From NCBI RefSeq assembly GCF_001556105.1, contig NZ_LSIF01000101.1, positions 1 to 25,502 on the forward strand: a stretch of 25,502 bases of DNA. Reading direction: 5' to 3'. The notes below the pieces were generated by a model. The model was not told where the DNA came from and ran no database searches. It saw only the letters and a program-made list of their open reading frames with translations. Below, piece by piece: positions 16,927-24,442 of the stretch; the stretch's first letter is position 1, and every line of letters starts with the position of its first letter. Position numbers and translations under genes: made by a program. This DNA comes from Pseudoxanthomonas mexicana (GTDB taxonomy: Bacteria > Pseudomonadota > Gammaproteobacteria > Xanthomonadales > Xanthomonadaceae).

Positions 16927-17349
16927 ATGACAGACGCCCCCACCCTCTATGACCGCATCGGCGGCGAAGCCGGCCTGCGCAGGATGACGCAGCGCATGTA
17001 CGTGCTGATGGACACCCTGCCGGAAGCCGCCGCCGTGCGTGCGCAGCATCCGGCCACGCTTGACGGCAGCGAACAGAAGCTGTTCGAGTTCCTCAGCGGC
17101 TGGCTGGGCGGTCCGCCGCTGTTCACCCAGAAGCACGGTGCGCCGATGCTGCGTGCGCGCCACCTGCCATTCCGGATCGGCATGGAAGAAGCCGGCGGCT
17201 GGCTGGCCTGCTTCCACGGCGCGATGACAGAGACGGTGGACGACGCGGAGCTCCGCGACCTCATGTGGTCGCGGATCGAGCCGCTGGCGTTGCACATGCG
17301 GAACCTGCAGGCGGTGCCGTTGCGGTGGGCCGATCCTCAGGACGCTTAG
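16927..17349 (+). CDS. Group II truncated haemoglobin
   Basis: A 140-residue protein of the truncated-globin group II (TrHbO) type. It starts with the typical YDRIGGEAGLRRM pattern, has Tyr25 at the B10-like position, the segment GGPPLFTQKHG, the proximal histidine in RARHLPF (H79) and the group-specific tryptophan in GGWLACF (W92). Members bind oxygen and nitric oxide and are linked to NO or oxidative stress handling; some donate to partner reductases. No reductase is adjacent. The ribosome binding site is weak and no promoter stands out. The gene lies convergent with the hypothetical gene at 17389. The start at 16927 fits the family N-terminus. Confidence 0.9.
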   Translation: MTDAPTLYDRIGGEAGLRRMTQRMYVLMDTLPEAAAVRAQHPATLDGSEQKLFEFLSGWLGGPPLFTQKHGAPMLRARHLPFRIGMEEAGGWLACFHGAMTETVDDAELRDLMWSRIEPLALHMRNLQAVPLRWADPQDA

Positions 17350-17388
17350 CATCGACTTTCATCGCCGTCTTTCGCCCGCGAGCGCTGC

Positions 17389-18018
17389 TCACAGGCAGAT
17401 GATGGGTGCTTCGGACGGATCTCTCTCGATCGAAGCGTCCAGGGCGTCTAGCAGCTCACCTGCGGGACCGAGAACATCCGACGGACATCCATCACCCTCG
17501 TCGATCCCGTAAAAGCGTCCCCCGTCGCAGACCGCGATCGCCTCCGGAAAGCTCGGAAGCCGACTGCAATGATGCCGCCCCTCCGGTATCGATCTTGGCC
17601 ATCGATGCACCAGATCACGCAGCCGGTCCCGCTGTCTTACGCTAAGGCTCAGTCGGTGCTGCCGATGCAACCCACCCGAAACGCGGTAGAAGGAGTAATT
17701 GTTCGCCTCGAACACCGCTTCGCCTTCGCTTCCTAGGCGAACTCGGATGGCACCGCCGGTGCCGCACCCCATCTCGACCAGCATGATTGACGTTTCATCA
17801 GGCGTGCATTCAAGCATCGCTGGTGAAAGGCGCATGAAACCGCGAAGCGTCTCCATGTCATTCCGGGATTCCGCCGCCAGCTCGTCGACAGCGGATTGCT
17901 GCGCCACGCGCGCTCCCAACCATGCCCGGTACAGGTACGCGGCCCCCAGCGCCGATGTCACGATCAACACCAGGGCGATCCACCACTTCGCCACCGAAGC
18001 CAAGCGGACACCGGCCAT
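17389..18018 (-). CDS. Hypothetical protein with N-terminal membrane anchor
   Basis: I do not recognise this 209-residue protein. One membrane segment (about 11-30) follows a short positive N-terminus, so the body is predicted to be in the periplasm or exposed on the inner membrane. The body has several cysteines (including LECTP, MGCGTGG, HHCSRL, VCDGG and GCPSD) and many Arg and Asp residues; disulfides are possible if it is periplasmic. The start ATG at 18018 lies six bases past the stop of the two-domain reductase on the same strand, so the two are probably co-transcribed. Codon use looks less strongly GC-biased than in its neighbours, which may mean a less constrained or later-acquired gene. 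Confidence 0.65.
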   Translation of the reverse strand: MAGVRLASVAKWWIALVLIVTSALGAAYLYRAWLGARVAQQSAVDELAAESRNDMETLRGFMRLSPAMLECTPDETSIMLVEMGCGTGGAIRVRLGSEGEAVFEANNYSFYRVSGGLHRQHRLSLSVRQRDRLRDLVHRWPRSIPEGRHHCSRLPSFPEAIAVCDGGRFYGIDEGDGCPSDVLGPAGELLDALDASIERDPSEAPIICL

Positions 18019-18024
18019 TGGGCA

Positions 18025-20013
18025 CTACCAGTGCACGCCCCGCATCAGTGACGCGAACGCGATCTGCTCCTGGCTGGGCGCCGCTTCCTTCAGCGCCTTG
18101 CGGTCGCCCTTGGCGGCGGCCGAATCCGGGAACAGCTCGAACGCGGTGTTCATCACCACCTCGTAGGCCTTCGGCGCCAGCGCATTGACCAGCGCGGCGA
18201 AGATGCCGAGGCGCGTGGCGATGCGGCTGGGCTTTTCGATGATGGCCTTGACCAGCAGGTCGGCGGCCTCCTCCGGCGACAACGTGGGCACGCTGTCGTA
18301 CATCTTGGTCGGCGCGATCATCGGCGTCTTCACCAGCGGCATGTTGATGGTGGTGAAGCTGATGCCCTTGCCCGACAGCTCGCCCTGCGCGCAGCGGCTG
18401 AACGCATCCAGCGCCGCCTTCGACGCCACGTAGGCCGAGAAGCGCGGCGAGTTGGCCAGCACGCCGATCGAACTGATGTTGATGATGTGGCCCTTGCGGC
18501 GCTCGGTCATCTTCGGCAGGAAACCCATGATCAGGCGGATGCTGCCGAAGTAGTTCAGCTGCATCGTGCGCTCGAAATCATGAAAACGGTCGTAGCTGGC
18601 CTCGATGGAGCGGCGGATCGAACGGCCCGCGTTGTTGATCAGGATGTCGACATGGCCGTGCTCGTCCAGCACGGTCTTCACCAGCCGGTCGCAGTCGGCC
18701 ATGTCGGCCAGGTCGGCGGTGTAGGCGAACACCTTGCCGCCCGCCTTCTTCATCTCGTCGCGGGCCTTGAACAGTTCTTCCTCGCCGCGGGCGACGATGA
18801 TCGTGGTCGCGCCTGCTTCGGCCACGCGCTGCGCGGTGGACAGACCGATGCCCGACGAGCCGCCGGTGATCACCACCACCTTGTTGCGCACCTTGCCCTT
18901 CAGCGAACGGTCGACGAACAGGTCCGGATCGAGGTGGCGCTCCCAGTAGTCCCACAGGCGCCACGCGTACTCGTCCAGGCGCGGCACCGCGATGCCGCTG
19001 CCCTTCAGCGCACGCTCGGTCTCGCGGCTGTCGAAGCGCGTCGGATAGGTGATGAACTTCAGCACTTCCTTCGGGATCTTGAAATCGCGCAGCAGCATGC
19101 CGATGAATCGCCGTACCGGCGGCAGGTTGCCGACTGCGGTGCGGATACCGCCAGGCACGAACGCGAACATGCGCGCATCCAGCCGCATGGTCATCTCTGG
19201 GGCGTGGCCGGCACGGGCGAAGGTGTTCAGCACTTCACCCACGCGCATCGGTTCCGGATCGGTCAGGTGGAAGGTGTGGCCGTCCAGCTTCGGCTTGTGC
19301 GCGATGTGGTCCATCGCGTCGGCCACGAAATCCACCGGCACGATGTTGATGCGCCCGCCCTCGACACCGAGCACCGGCATCCACGGCGGCAGCAGTTCAC
19401 GCAGCTTCTTGATCAGGGTGAAGAAGTAGTACGGGCCGTCGATCTTGTCGATCTCGCCGGTCTTCGAATGGCCGACCACCATGCCCGGGCGGTAGATGCG
19501 CCACTTCACGCGCGTCTCCTTGCGCACCAGACCTTCGGAATCGTGCTTGGTGCGCAGGTAGGGATCGTCCAGGCCTTCGGCCTCGTCGAACATGTCCTCG
19601 CGGAAGATGCCTGGATACAGGCCCGCGGCGGCGATGGAACTGGTGTGGTGGAAGCAGCCGGCTTTCAGCGCGGCGGCCAGGTCGAGCGCATGCTGGGTGC
19701 CGTCGATATTCGCGGCCTGCTGGGCCTCGCGGGTCGCGGTGAGGTCGTAGACGGCGGCCAAGTGGAAGAAATGCTTCACCTTGCCGCTCAGGGTGCGCAA
19801 CTGGGCGGGCGTCAGTCCGCACTTGGGCTTGGTCATGTCGCCATGCACCACGGACACGCGCTTCATGTCCCAGCCGGCCTTCTTGGCGATGGCGTCGAAC
19901 TTCTTCTGCGAGTCCTTGCGGACCAGCACGTGCACCGTCCCGCTGCGCTTGAGGAGGTTGCCGACCAGGTAGCGGCCAATGAATCCCGTGGCGCCCGTGA
20001 CGAAATAGCTCAT
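18025..20013 (-). CDS. Two-domain SDR oxidoreductase resembling fatty acyl-CoA reductase
   Basis: A 662-residue fusion of two Rossmann domains. The N-terminal half is an extended SDR with VTGATGFIG (5-13), a catalytic-type YLRTK (151-155) and the conserved segments YRPGMVVG and VDFVADAM; this type includes acyl-CoA and acyl-thioester reductases. The C-terminal half (about 372-600) is a classical SDR with TGGSSGIG (382-389), NNAG (459-462) and YVASK (527-531). This architecture and length match marinobacter-type fatty acyl-CoA reductases that make fatty alcohols from acyl-CoA. The match is from memory of domain layout, not a search. Substrate is unproven. It is divergent from an acyl-CoA-binding protein gene, which supports an acyl-CoA substrate. 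MSYFVTG at 20013 is the natural start. Confidence 0.85.
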   Translation of the reverse strand: MSYFVTGATGFIGRYLVGNLLKRSGTVHVLVRKDSQKKFDAIAKKAGWDMKRVSVVHGDMTKPKCGLTPAQLRTLSGKVKHFFHLAAVYDLTATREAQQAANIDGTQHALDLAAALKAGCFHHTSSIAAAGLYPGIFREDMFDEAEGLDDPYLRTKHDSEGLVRKETRVKWRIYRPGMVVGHSKTGEIDKIDGPYYFFTLIKKLRELLPPWMPVLGVEGGRINIVPVDFVADAMDHIAHKPKLDGHTFHLTDPEPMRVGEVLNTFARAGHAPEMTMRLDARMFAFVPGGIRTAVGNLPPVRRFIGMLLRDFKIPKEVLKFITYPTRFDSRETERALKGSGIAVPRLDEYAWRLWDYWERHLDPDLFVDRSLKGKVRNKVVVITGGSSGIGLSTAQRVAEAGATTIIVARGEEELFKARDEMKKAGGKVFAYTADLADMADCDRLVKTVLDEHGHVDILINNAGRSIRRSIEASYDRFHDFERTMQLNYFGSIRLIMGFLPKMTERRKGHIINISSIGVLANSPRFSAYVASKAALDAFSRCAQGELSGKGISFTTINMPLVKTPMIAPTKMYDSVPTLSPEEAADLLVKAIIEKPSRIATRLGIFAALVNALAPKAYEVVMNTAFELFPDSAAAKGDRKALKEAAPSQEQIAFASLMRGVHW

Positions 20014-20117
20014 GACGACCCAATCCTCGGTGTGTGGGCAAGCCCCTCCGACCGCCCTGCGGGTTAACTTGCCAGAGCCGCCCACGTTCGACAATCCCGT
20101 CACGGATTGACCGCCCC

Positions 20118-20131
20118 CACCACCCGTGGTG
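20118..20131. promoter_or_regulatory. Candidate operator palindrome between reductase and ACBP genes
   Basis: CACCACCCGTGGTG is a palindrome with 6-nt arms and a two-base centre, in the divergent gap and about 30 nt before the ACBP start. A second dyad, CAATCC (20092-20097) with GGATTG (20104-20109), lies just upstream. The TetR encoded at 20431 is the obvious candidate ligand-responsive protein to bind here. Confidence 0.4.
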
Positions 20132-20162
20132 TGATGGCCTCGATCACTGGGAGGGATCATCC

Positions 20163-20420
20163 ATGGCAGATCTGAAAAGCGCATTCGAACAGGCATCCAA
20201 GGACATCCAGACGCTCGCCGAGCGCCCGGACAACGACACGCTGCTTCGCCTGTATGGCCTCTACAAGCAGGGCGCCGAGGGTGACGTGAAGGGCGACAAG
20301 CCAGGGTTCTTCGATTTCGTCGGCACCGCCAAGTACGAAGCCTGGGCCAAGCTCAAGGGCACGGCGCAGGAGGATGCACAGAAAAAGTATGTGGACCTGG
20401 TGAAGAAGCTGGTCGCCTGA
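20163..20420 (+). CDS. Acyl-CoA-binding protein
   Basis: An 85-residue protein of the ACBP family, a four-helix bundle that binds medium- and long-chain acyl-CoA with high affinity and buffers or delivers it in the cytoplasm. Family motifs are complete: LLRLYGLYKQ (27-36), GDKPGFFDFVGTAKYEAW (44-61) and KKYVDLVKKL (74-83). Bacterial ACBPs are less common than eukaryotic ones but occur in xanthomonads. GGGAGGG at 20149-20155 gives a strong ribosome binding site that fixes the ATG; a longer GTG frame from 20034 is not supported. The gene is divergent from the two-domain reductase and is followed ten nt later by a TetR gene, so ACBP and TetR probably form one operon. Confidence 0.95.
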   Translation: MADLKSAFEQASKDIQTLAERPDNDTLLRLYGLYKQGAEGDVKGDKPGFFDFVGTAKYEAWAKLKGTAQEDAQKKYVDLVKKLVA

Positions 20421-20430
20421 GCGGCCCGAC

Positions 20431-21057
20431 GTGGCGCGCGATACCCGCCAGCGCATCCTCGATGCCGCCCTTGCGATGTTCAATGTGCAGGGCGAGCCGC
20501 ACGTCACCACCAACCACATCGCCGACGAGCTGGAGATCAGCCCCGGCAACCTGTACTACCACTTCCGCAACAAGGACGACATCATCGAGCAGCTCTTCGC
20601 ACGGTACGAAGAGCGCATGGATGCCGCCCTGACGCCGCCGACCGACCGGCTGCCGGGGCTCGAAGACATCTGGCTGCAACTGCACCTGGTGTTCGAGTGC
20701 ATCTGGGACTACCGCTTCCTCTACCGCGACCTGGTCGAGATCCTCAGTCGCAACCGCCGCCTCAGGCTGCGCTTCGCCCGCATACTCAAGCGCGCCGACG
20801 ACAGCGCGCATGCGGTGATGCGCGGCATGGGCCACGCCGGCGTGATGCGCGCGTCGGCTGCGGAACTCGCCGCCACCGCCACCAACGTGCTGGTGATCTC
20901 CACCTTCTGGCTGAACTACGCCGCCACGCGCGGCGAGAAGGACGAACAGGCCGCCATCCGCCAGGGCATCGTGCAGGTGATGATGCTGGTGGCGCCATTC
21001 CTGCGCGATGCCGAGCGCGTCCATCTCAACACGCTGACCCAGGCCTACACCGCCTGA
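20431..21057 (+). CDS. TetR-family regulator, probable control of the acyl-CoA genes
   Basis: A 208-residue TetR/AcrR-type regulator. The N-terminal DNA-binding domain (about 1-50) has RQRILDAALAMFN, THNHIADE-like helix-turn-helix content (TNHIADELEISPGNLYYHF, 27-45) and the family-typical LYYHFRNKDD. The remaining helical region is the ligand-binding and dimer domain. Start is a GTG ten nt after the ACBP stop, with no strong ribosome binding site, so translation is probably coupled to ACBP. Close linkage to ACBP and the acyl reductase suggests a fatty-acid- or acyl-CoA-sensing repressor, comparable in idea to FabR or FadR-type TetRs, but the ligand is not visible in the sequence. It is convergent with the WYL gene ten nt away. 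Confidence 0.9.
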   Translation: MARDTRQRILDAALAMFNVQGEPHVTTNHIADELEISPGNLYYHFRNKDDIIEQLFARYEERMDAALTPPTDRLPGLEDIWLQLHLVFECIWDYRFLYRDLVEILSRNRRLRLRFARILKRADDSAHAVMRGMGHAGVMRASAAELAATATNVLVISTFWLNYAATRGEKDEQAAIRQGIVQVMMLVAPFLRDAERVHLNTLTQAYTA

Positions 21058-21067
21058 CGCGGCCCGC

Positions 21068-22021
21068 TCAGGCGGCGGCGAGGACGTGGCCCAGGCGGTC
21101 CGATGCCGCACGCAACTCGGGCAGCAGGCCGCGATCGTCGATGATCTCGAAGTCGGGGCCGATCAACGCCATCAGTGCCAGCAACGCGTCAATGGATTCC
21201 GCGCCAAGTTCCAGCATGCAATGGTGCGCATCGCCGGCCTCGAGGATGCCGCACCACGGCGGCACGCGCGTGGCCTGCTCCTCGATGGAGCGCGGCAGCC
21301 GCAGCCGGATCTGGAAACGGGTAAACGGCTGGGTGATCGACTTGGCGACGTAGTCCGCGACATCGCCCGGAAACTCGCGCGGCGGGAACTGCGTGCCCGT
21401 ATCGTGCAGCGCCTGCACGCGATCCACGCGGAAGGTGCGCCAGTCTTCCCGCTTCAGGTCCCACGCCACCAGATACCAGCGGCTGCCGGTATGCACCAGG
21501 CGCAGCGGCTCGATCAGCCGTTCGCTGGCGCGCTGGCTGCGGTCGCGGTACTGCATGCGCAGTCGGAAGCCGTCGCGACACGCCCCTGCGATGCGCAGCA
21601 ACAGATCCACGTCCGATGTGGCCACGCCGCCGGCCAATGACAGCGTGACCGAATACAGTGCACTGGCGCGCTTGCGAAGGCGTGCCGGCAGCCATTGATC
21701 CAGCTTGGACAGCAGGCGCAGCGCCGTGTCTTCCATCCGCCCGACGCTGGCCGCGGCCGTACGCAGGGCCACGGCCACGGCGACCGCTTCGTCGTCCTCG
21801 AGCAGCACCGGCGGCATCGCCGAACCGGATCCGAGCCGATAACCGCCGCCCAGCCCGGGCGAGGCATCGATCGGATAGCCGAGTTCGCGCAACCGCTCGA
21901 CATCGCGCCGCAGGGTCCGGCGGTCCACCTCCAGGCGCTGGCTCAGCTCGGCGCCGGTCCAGTGGCGACGGGACTGCATCAACGACAGCAGGCGGAGAAG
22001 GCGGTTGGAGGTACTGAGCAT
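21068..22021 (-). CDS. YafY-type transcriptional regulator (HTH_11-WYL)
   Basis: A 317-residue regulator with an N-terminal DeoR-like winged helix (about 1-60: SNRLLRLLSLMQSRRHWTG, then QRLEVDRRTLRRDVERLREL) and a WYL ligand-binding domain (about 135-225, with HTGSRWYLVAWDL). A C-terminal extension (about 230-317) is the usual WCX dimer region. WYL regulators of this kind respond to nucleic acids, cyclic nucleotides or other ligands; some sit beside defence genes, but none is recognisable here. The start ATG at 22021 is the standard N-terminus; a longer frame from 22087 adds 22 residues without family match. Stop codons of this gene and TetR are ten nt apart, tail to tail. Confidence 0.88.
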   Translation of the reverse strand: MLSTSNRLLRLLSLMQSRRHWTGAELSQRLEVDRRTLRRDVERLRELGYPIDASPGLGGGYRLGSGSAMPPVLLEDDEAVAVAVALRTAAASVGRMEDTALRLLSKLDQWLPARLRKRASALYSVTLSLAGGVATSDVDLLLRIAGACRDGFRLRMQYRDRSQRASERLIEPLRLVHTGSRWYLVAWDLKREDWRTFRVDRVQALHDTGTQFPPREFPGDVADYVAKSITQPFTRFQIRLRLPRSIEEQATRVPPWCGILEAGDAHHCMLELGAESIDALLALMALIGPDFEIIDDRGLLPELRAASDRLGHVLAAA

Positions 22022-22086
22022 GGAAGCAGTATGCCGCCCATTGGGGACTGATCCTGTCCTCGATAGCCTGCCCTTGCCCAAACGCA

Positions 22087-22110
22087 AACGCCCCGGCGAG
22101 CCAGGGCGTT
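22087..22110 (-). terminator. Possible terminator of the small phasin gene
   Basis: AACGCCC (22087-22093) and GGGCGTT (22104-22110) form a 7-bp stem around a 10-nt loop. Read on the minus strand it follows the phasin-like stop by about 23 nt, and the stem runs into GTTTGCGTTTG, a poor U tract. Termination may be weak. Confidence 0.4.
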
Positions 22111-22132
22111 CGATCAGGCCATGCGTGCGATG

Positions 22133-22537
22133 TCAGGCGCGGCGTGTGCGCTTGGTCGTTGTCTTCTTGCGTGCAGGCGCAACGCGGGTGCGCTTGGCAG
22201 CCGGCGGCTTGCGGGTACGGGTGGCCGGCTTGCGGGCGGGCTTCTTCAGGCCCAGCTTCACCAGCACCGGCTGCAGGCGGGCTTCGACGTCGGCGCTGAA
22301 GCGCTCCACGCTGGCTTCGCCGTGCTCACGGACGTCGCTCAGGCGGCCCAGCACGTCGCGCTGGGCCTGTCCGGCCAGCGCCTCGGCCTGCTGGCGGGCG
22401 GCCTGCAGGCGATCGCCGGCGTCGGTGACTGCGGCGAGGGCTTCACGGCGGGCAACGGCGATCAGGCCGAGCCCTGCGAGCCACACATGGCGCAGGGTGG
22501 GTTCGGGGGTCTTGCGGGTGTTCTTCTTGGCGGCCAT
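22133..22537 (-). CDS. Small phasin-like protein with basic Ala/Lys/Arg tail
   Basis: A 134-residue protein related to the phasin at 15083. Residues about 14-95 are a helical region opening with HVWLAGLGLIAVARREA, close to the same signature in the larger protein (VWLAGVGAFGRAQAEG). The last 38 residues are Lys/Arg/Pro/Ala-rich, histone-H1-like. It may bind granules through the helix and DNA or polyanions through the tail. The true N-terminus is uncertain: I use the ATG at 22537 (MAAKKNTRKT); an earlier in-frame ATG would add MWIAP. The frame further upstream overlaps the TPR gene on the other strand and is not coding. It is divergent from the TPR gene. Confidence 0.78.
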   Translation of the reverse strand: MAAKKNTRKTPEPTLRHVWLAGLGLIAVARREALAAVTDAGDRLQAARQQAEALAGQAQRDVLGRLSDVREHGEASVERFSADVEARLQPVLVKLGLKKPARKPATRTRKPPAAKRTRVAPARKKTTTKRTRRA

Positions 22538-22702
22538 GGGGGCAATCCACATGCCGACCCCGATGGCCGGCTTCCATGACGCGATGCTGTCCGGCCTGCG
22601 TCGAGCAATCACACTATTGGCCGCTGACGCGATGGAATGCGTAGGGGTTGCCTGAGGATGGTGTTCGCGGCGATGCTCGCGGCACCCTGGGAGGGACGAA
22701 CG

Positions 22703-23557
22703 ATGGCAGGAAAATCCGCGAAGTGGACTCCGTTTCCGCATGACGCAAAAGGCTATGCCTATGCGGGCGAGGCCTTGAAGAAGGCTTGGCCGGCCTTGCA
22801 CGCGGGCGACCAGGAGCCCTACCCCGACGACAAACGCGCCAAGGCGCTGATCGCCGCCGCCGGCAAGGCGGCCAAGGGCATCGAAGCCTCCGACCTCGCC
22901 CAACGACTGCAGGATGCCTGGCGCGCGTTCCATCGCGGCGATTTCCAGGCCGCCTACGAGGCTGGCGAAGCCCTCGGCCCGCTCGGCACCTCGGTCGCGG
23001 TCAAGGCCATCGGCATCCATGCCACGTATCTGGTGGAGGACGAGGCCGAACAGCTGAAGCGCTTCGAGCAGGCCGCCAAGCTCGCGGAGGCCGCCATCAA
23101 GGCGCTGCCCGATGAAGCCAACAGCCATTACCGCCATGCGTTCGCGCTGGGCCGCTACAGCCAGGGCCTGAGCATCGCCAAGGCGCTCAAGCAGGGCATC
23201 GCCGGCAAGGTCCGCGTCGCCCTGGACGCCACGCTGGAACGCGAACCCAAGCACGCCGAGGCGCATACCGCACTGGCGCTGTACCACGCGGAGATCATCG
23301 ACAAGATCGGCGCGATGATCGGCGGCCTGACCTACGGTGCAAAAGCGAGCGAAGCCGAGTCGCACATCAAGACCGCGCTGAAGCTGACGCCCGACTCGCC
23401 CATCGCGCACGTCGAATACGCCAACGTGCTGCTGCTCCTGCATGGCGACAAGAAGGAAGACGCCGCCGCGGCGGCGTTCGAGAAGGCCGGCAAGCTGAAG
23501 CCACGCGACGCCATGGAAGCGCTGGATGCCGCCCACGCGAATGCACAGATCGAGTAG
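22703..23557 (+). CDS. TPR-like helical repeat protein, function unknown
   Basis: A 284-residue soluble, Ala/Lys/Glu-rich protein made of antiparallel helices. Repeats resembling tetratricopeptide units are visible, for example around HAEAHTALALYHAEI (residues about 190-205) and the segment DSPIAHVEYANVLLLLHGD with the following EKAGKLKPRDA, separated by helical linkers. I do not recognise a specific family. The start is fixed by GGGAGGG at 22689-22695, seven nt before the ATG. Ten bases before and seven after the start copy the ACBP leader exactly. The next gene overlaps its 3' end, so the two are probably coupled. No catalytic motif is visible. Confidence 0.72.
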   Translation: MAGKSAKWTPFPHDAKGYAYAGEALKKAWPALHAGDQEPYPDDKRAKALIAAAGKAAKGIEASDLAQRLQDAWRAFHRGDFQAAYEAGEALGPLGTSVAVKAIGIHATYLVEDEAEQLKRFEQAAKLAEAAIKALPDEANSHYRHAFALGRYSQGLSIAKALKQGIAGKVRVALDATLEREPKHAEAHTALALYHAEIIDKIGAMIGGLTYGAKASEAESHIKTALKLTPDSPIAHVEYANVLLLLHGDKKEDAAAAAFEKAGKLKPRDAMEALDAAHANAQIE

Positions 23558-24107
23558 GACGTTCCCGCTCGTGCTGATCGCCTTGTGGCTGACCGGCACG
23601 ACCCTTCCGCTATCCGCACAGTCGGCCGCCGTGCCGCCACCGCTTGTGGCTGGACCGACGGACACGCTGCTGGATGCCCTCAGCTGCCGCACCGCGACTG
23701 CCGACCTGCCTGGCCTGCTGCCGCGGCTTCGACGCGAGCGCCCGACCGAGTTCGTCCAGACCGAGCGCCAGTACAGCGCACCGGTGATGGATCTCTACCG
23801 TCTCGAAGCACCCGTGCAGGCATGGGGCCTTCGCAGTGATGCGGTCGTCATCACCGATGACCGCGTGCTGCTGTTGGTGGATCGTCCGATCGAGCAAGCC
23901 ACCGCTGAACTGGAACGTGCGCTTGAAGACAGCAAGGATGCACCACTGTCCAGTGCGCTCGACGATGCCCATGCACTGGTTGTCTATCCCGGCGAGCATC
24001 CCGGACTGACAGGACGCTCGCTGGTCGGCTGCGAATACCGCATGCCGTCGCTGTCGTTGCTGGCCGATCCGGCCGACGCCTGGCGCACGCCCACACCCAC
24101 ACCGTAA
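23541..24107 (+). CDS. Secreted or periplasmic hypothetical protein
   Basis: A 188-residue protein with a classical signal peptide: a positive start MHRSSR, a hydrophobic core FPLVLIALWLTGTTLPL and a likely cleavage near SAQSA (about residues 25-29). The mature part has two cysteines (LSCRTA and VGCEYR) that could form a disulfide, and no membrane segment or catalytic motif that I recognise. It overlaps the TPR gene by 17 nt from the ATG at 23541; an in-frame ATG at 23526 gives a less typical signal peptide. Coupling to the TPR gene is likely. Function is unknown. Confidence 0.65.
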   Translation: MHRSSRTFPLVLIALWLTGTTLPLSAQSAAVPPPLVAGPTDTLLDALSCRTATADLPGLLPRLRRERPTEFVQTERQYSAPVMDLYRLEAPVQAWGLRSDAVVITDDRVLLLVDRPIEQATAELERALEDSKDAPLSSALDDAHALVVYPGEHPGLTGRSLVGCEYRMPSLSLLADPADAWRTPTPTP

Positions 24108-24322
24108 TCGTTGGCGCGCGCCGCGCGCTTGACCTGCCTCTTGCACTGATCGCACCTCGCGCCCGCCGGGGGCGACCGTGTGCGCGCCTGCCAGGCCGGA
24201 CGGGCGCACTTAGCGGCGCTTTCCGCCCCTTCTTTAGGGACGACGTCACGCTTTTCTCATCCGGCGCAAAGGCCGTTCCCACAGGGCTTTCCGCGGTCTA
24301 GCACATTTTTTCGCGCACCCCC
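24108..24322. other. Intergenic region before the flagellin promoter
   Basis: This 215-nt stretch, part of the 335-nt gap before the flagellin gene, contains no ORF I would call. It holds a GC-rich palindrome-like run near 24113-24130 and an imperfect AAAGGCC/GGGCTTT stem near 24266-24288 that might end the upstream transcript. I could not place a convincing sigma-54 promoter. Confidence 0.4.
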
Positions 24323-24349
24323 TAAAGGTTTTTTTGGCAGCGCCGTTAT
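24323..24349 (+). promoter_or_regulatory. Sigma-28 (FliA) promoter of the flagellin gene
   Basis: TAAAGGTT (24323-24330), an 11-nt spacer and GCCGTTAT (24342-24349) match the sigma-28 consensus TAAAGTTT-N11-GCCGATAA at seven of eight and six of eight positions with exact spacing. Transcription from here would leave a leader of roughly 85-90 nt before the ATG. Confidence 0.88.
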
Positions 24350-24442
24350 TCATTTCGCAACACGAAGACGACTAGCCCAACAAAACAAACCGGCAGCGTC
24401 TTTTCCCTTCAACGCCGTGAATCCAAATAAGAGGAGACGAAC

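Noticed and set aside
18487..20067. A 526-residue plus-strand frame opposite the two-domain reductase
   Set aside because: The composition is His/Arg/Gln-rich without domain motifs, as expected for the reverse of a GC-rich gene.
21068..22021. WYL regulator as the marker of a defence island
   Set aside because: WYL proteins can sit near defence systems, but the neighbours here are lipid and core genes with no nuclease, helicase or toxin pattern.
24108..24322. A sigma-54 promoter upstream of flagellin
   Set aside because: No TGG-N9-TTGC-type pair with correct GG/GC spacing was found, and the sigma-28 match at 24323 explains expression.
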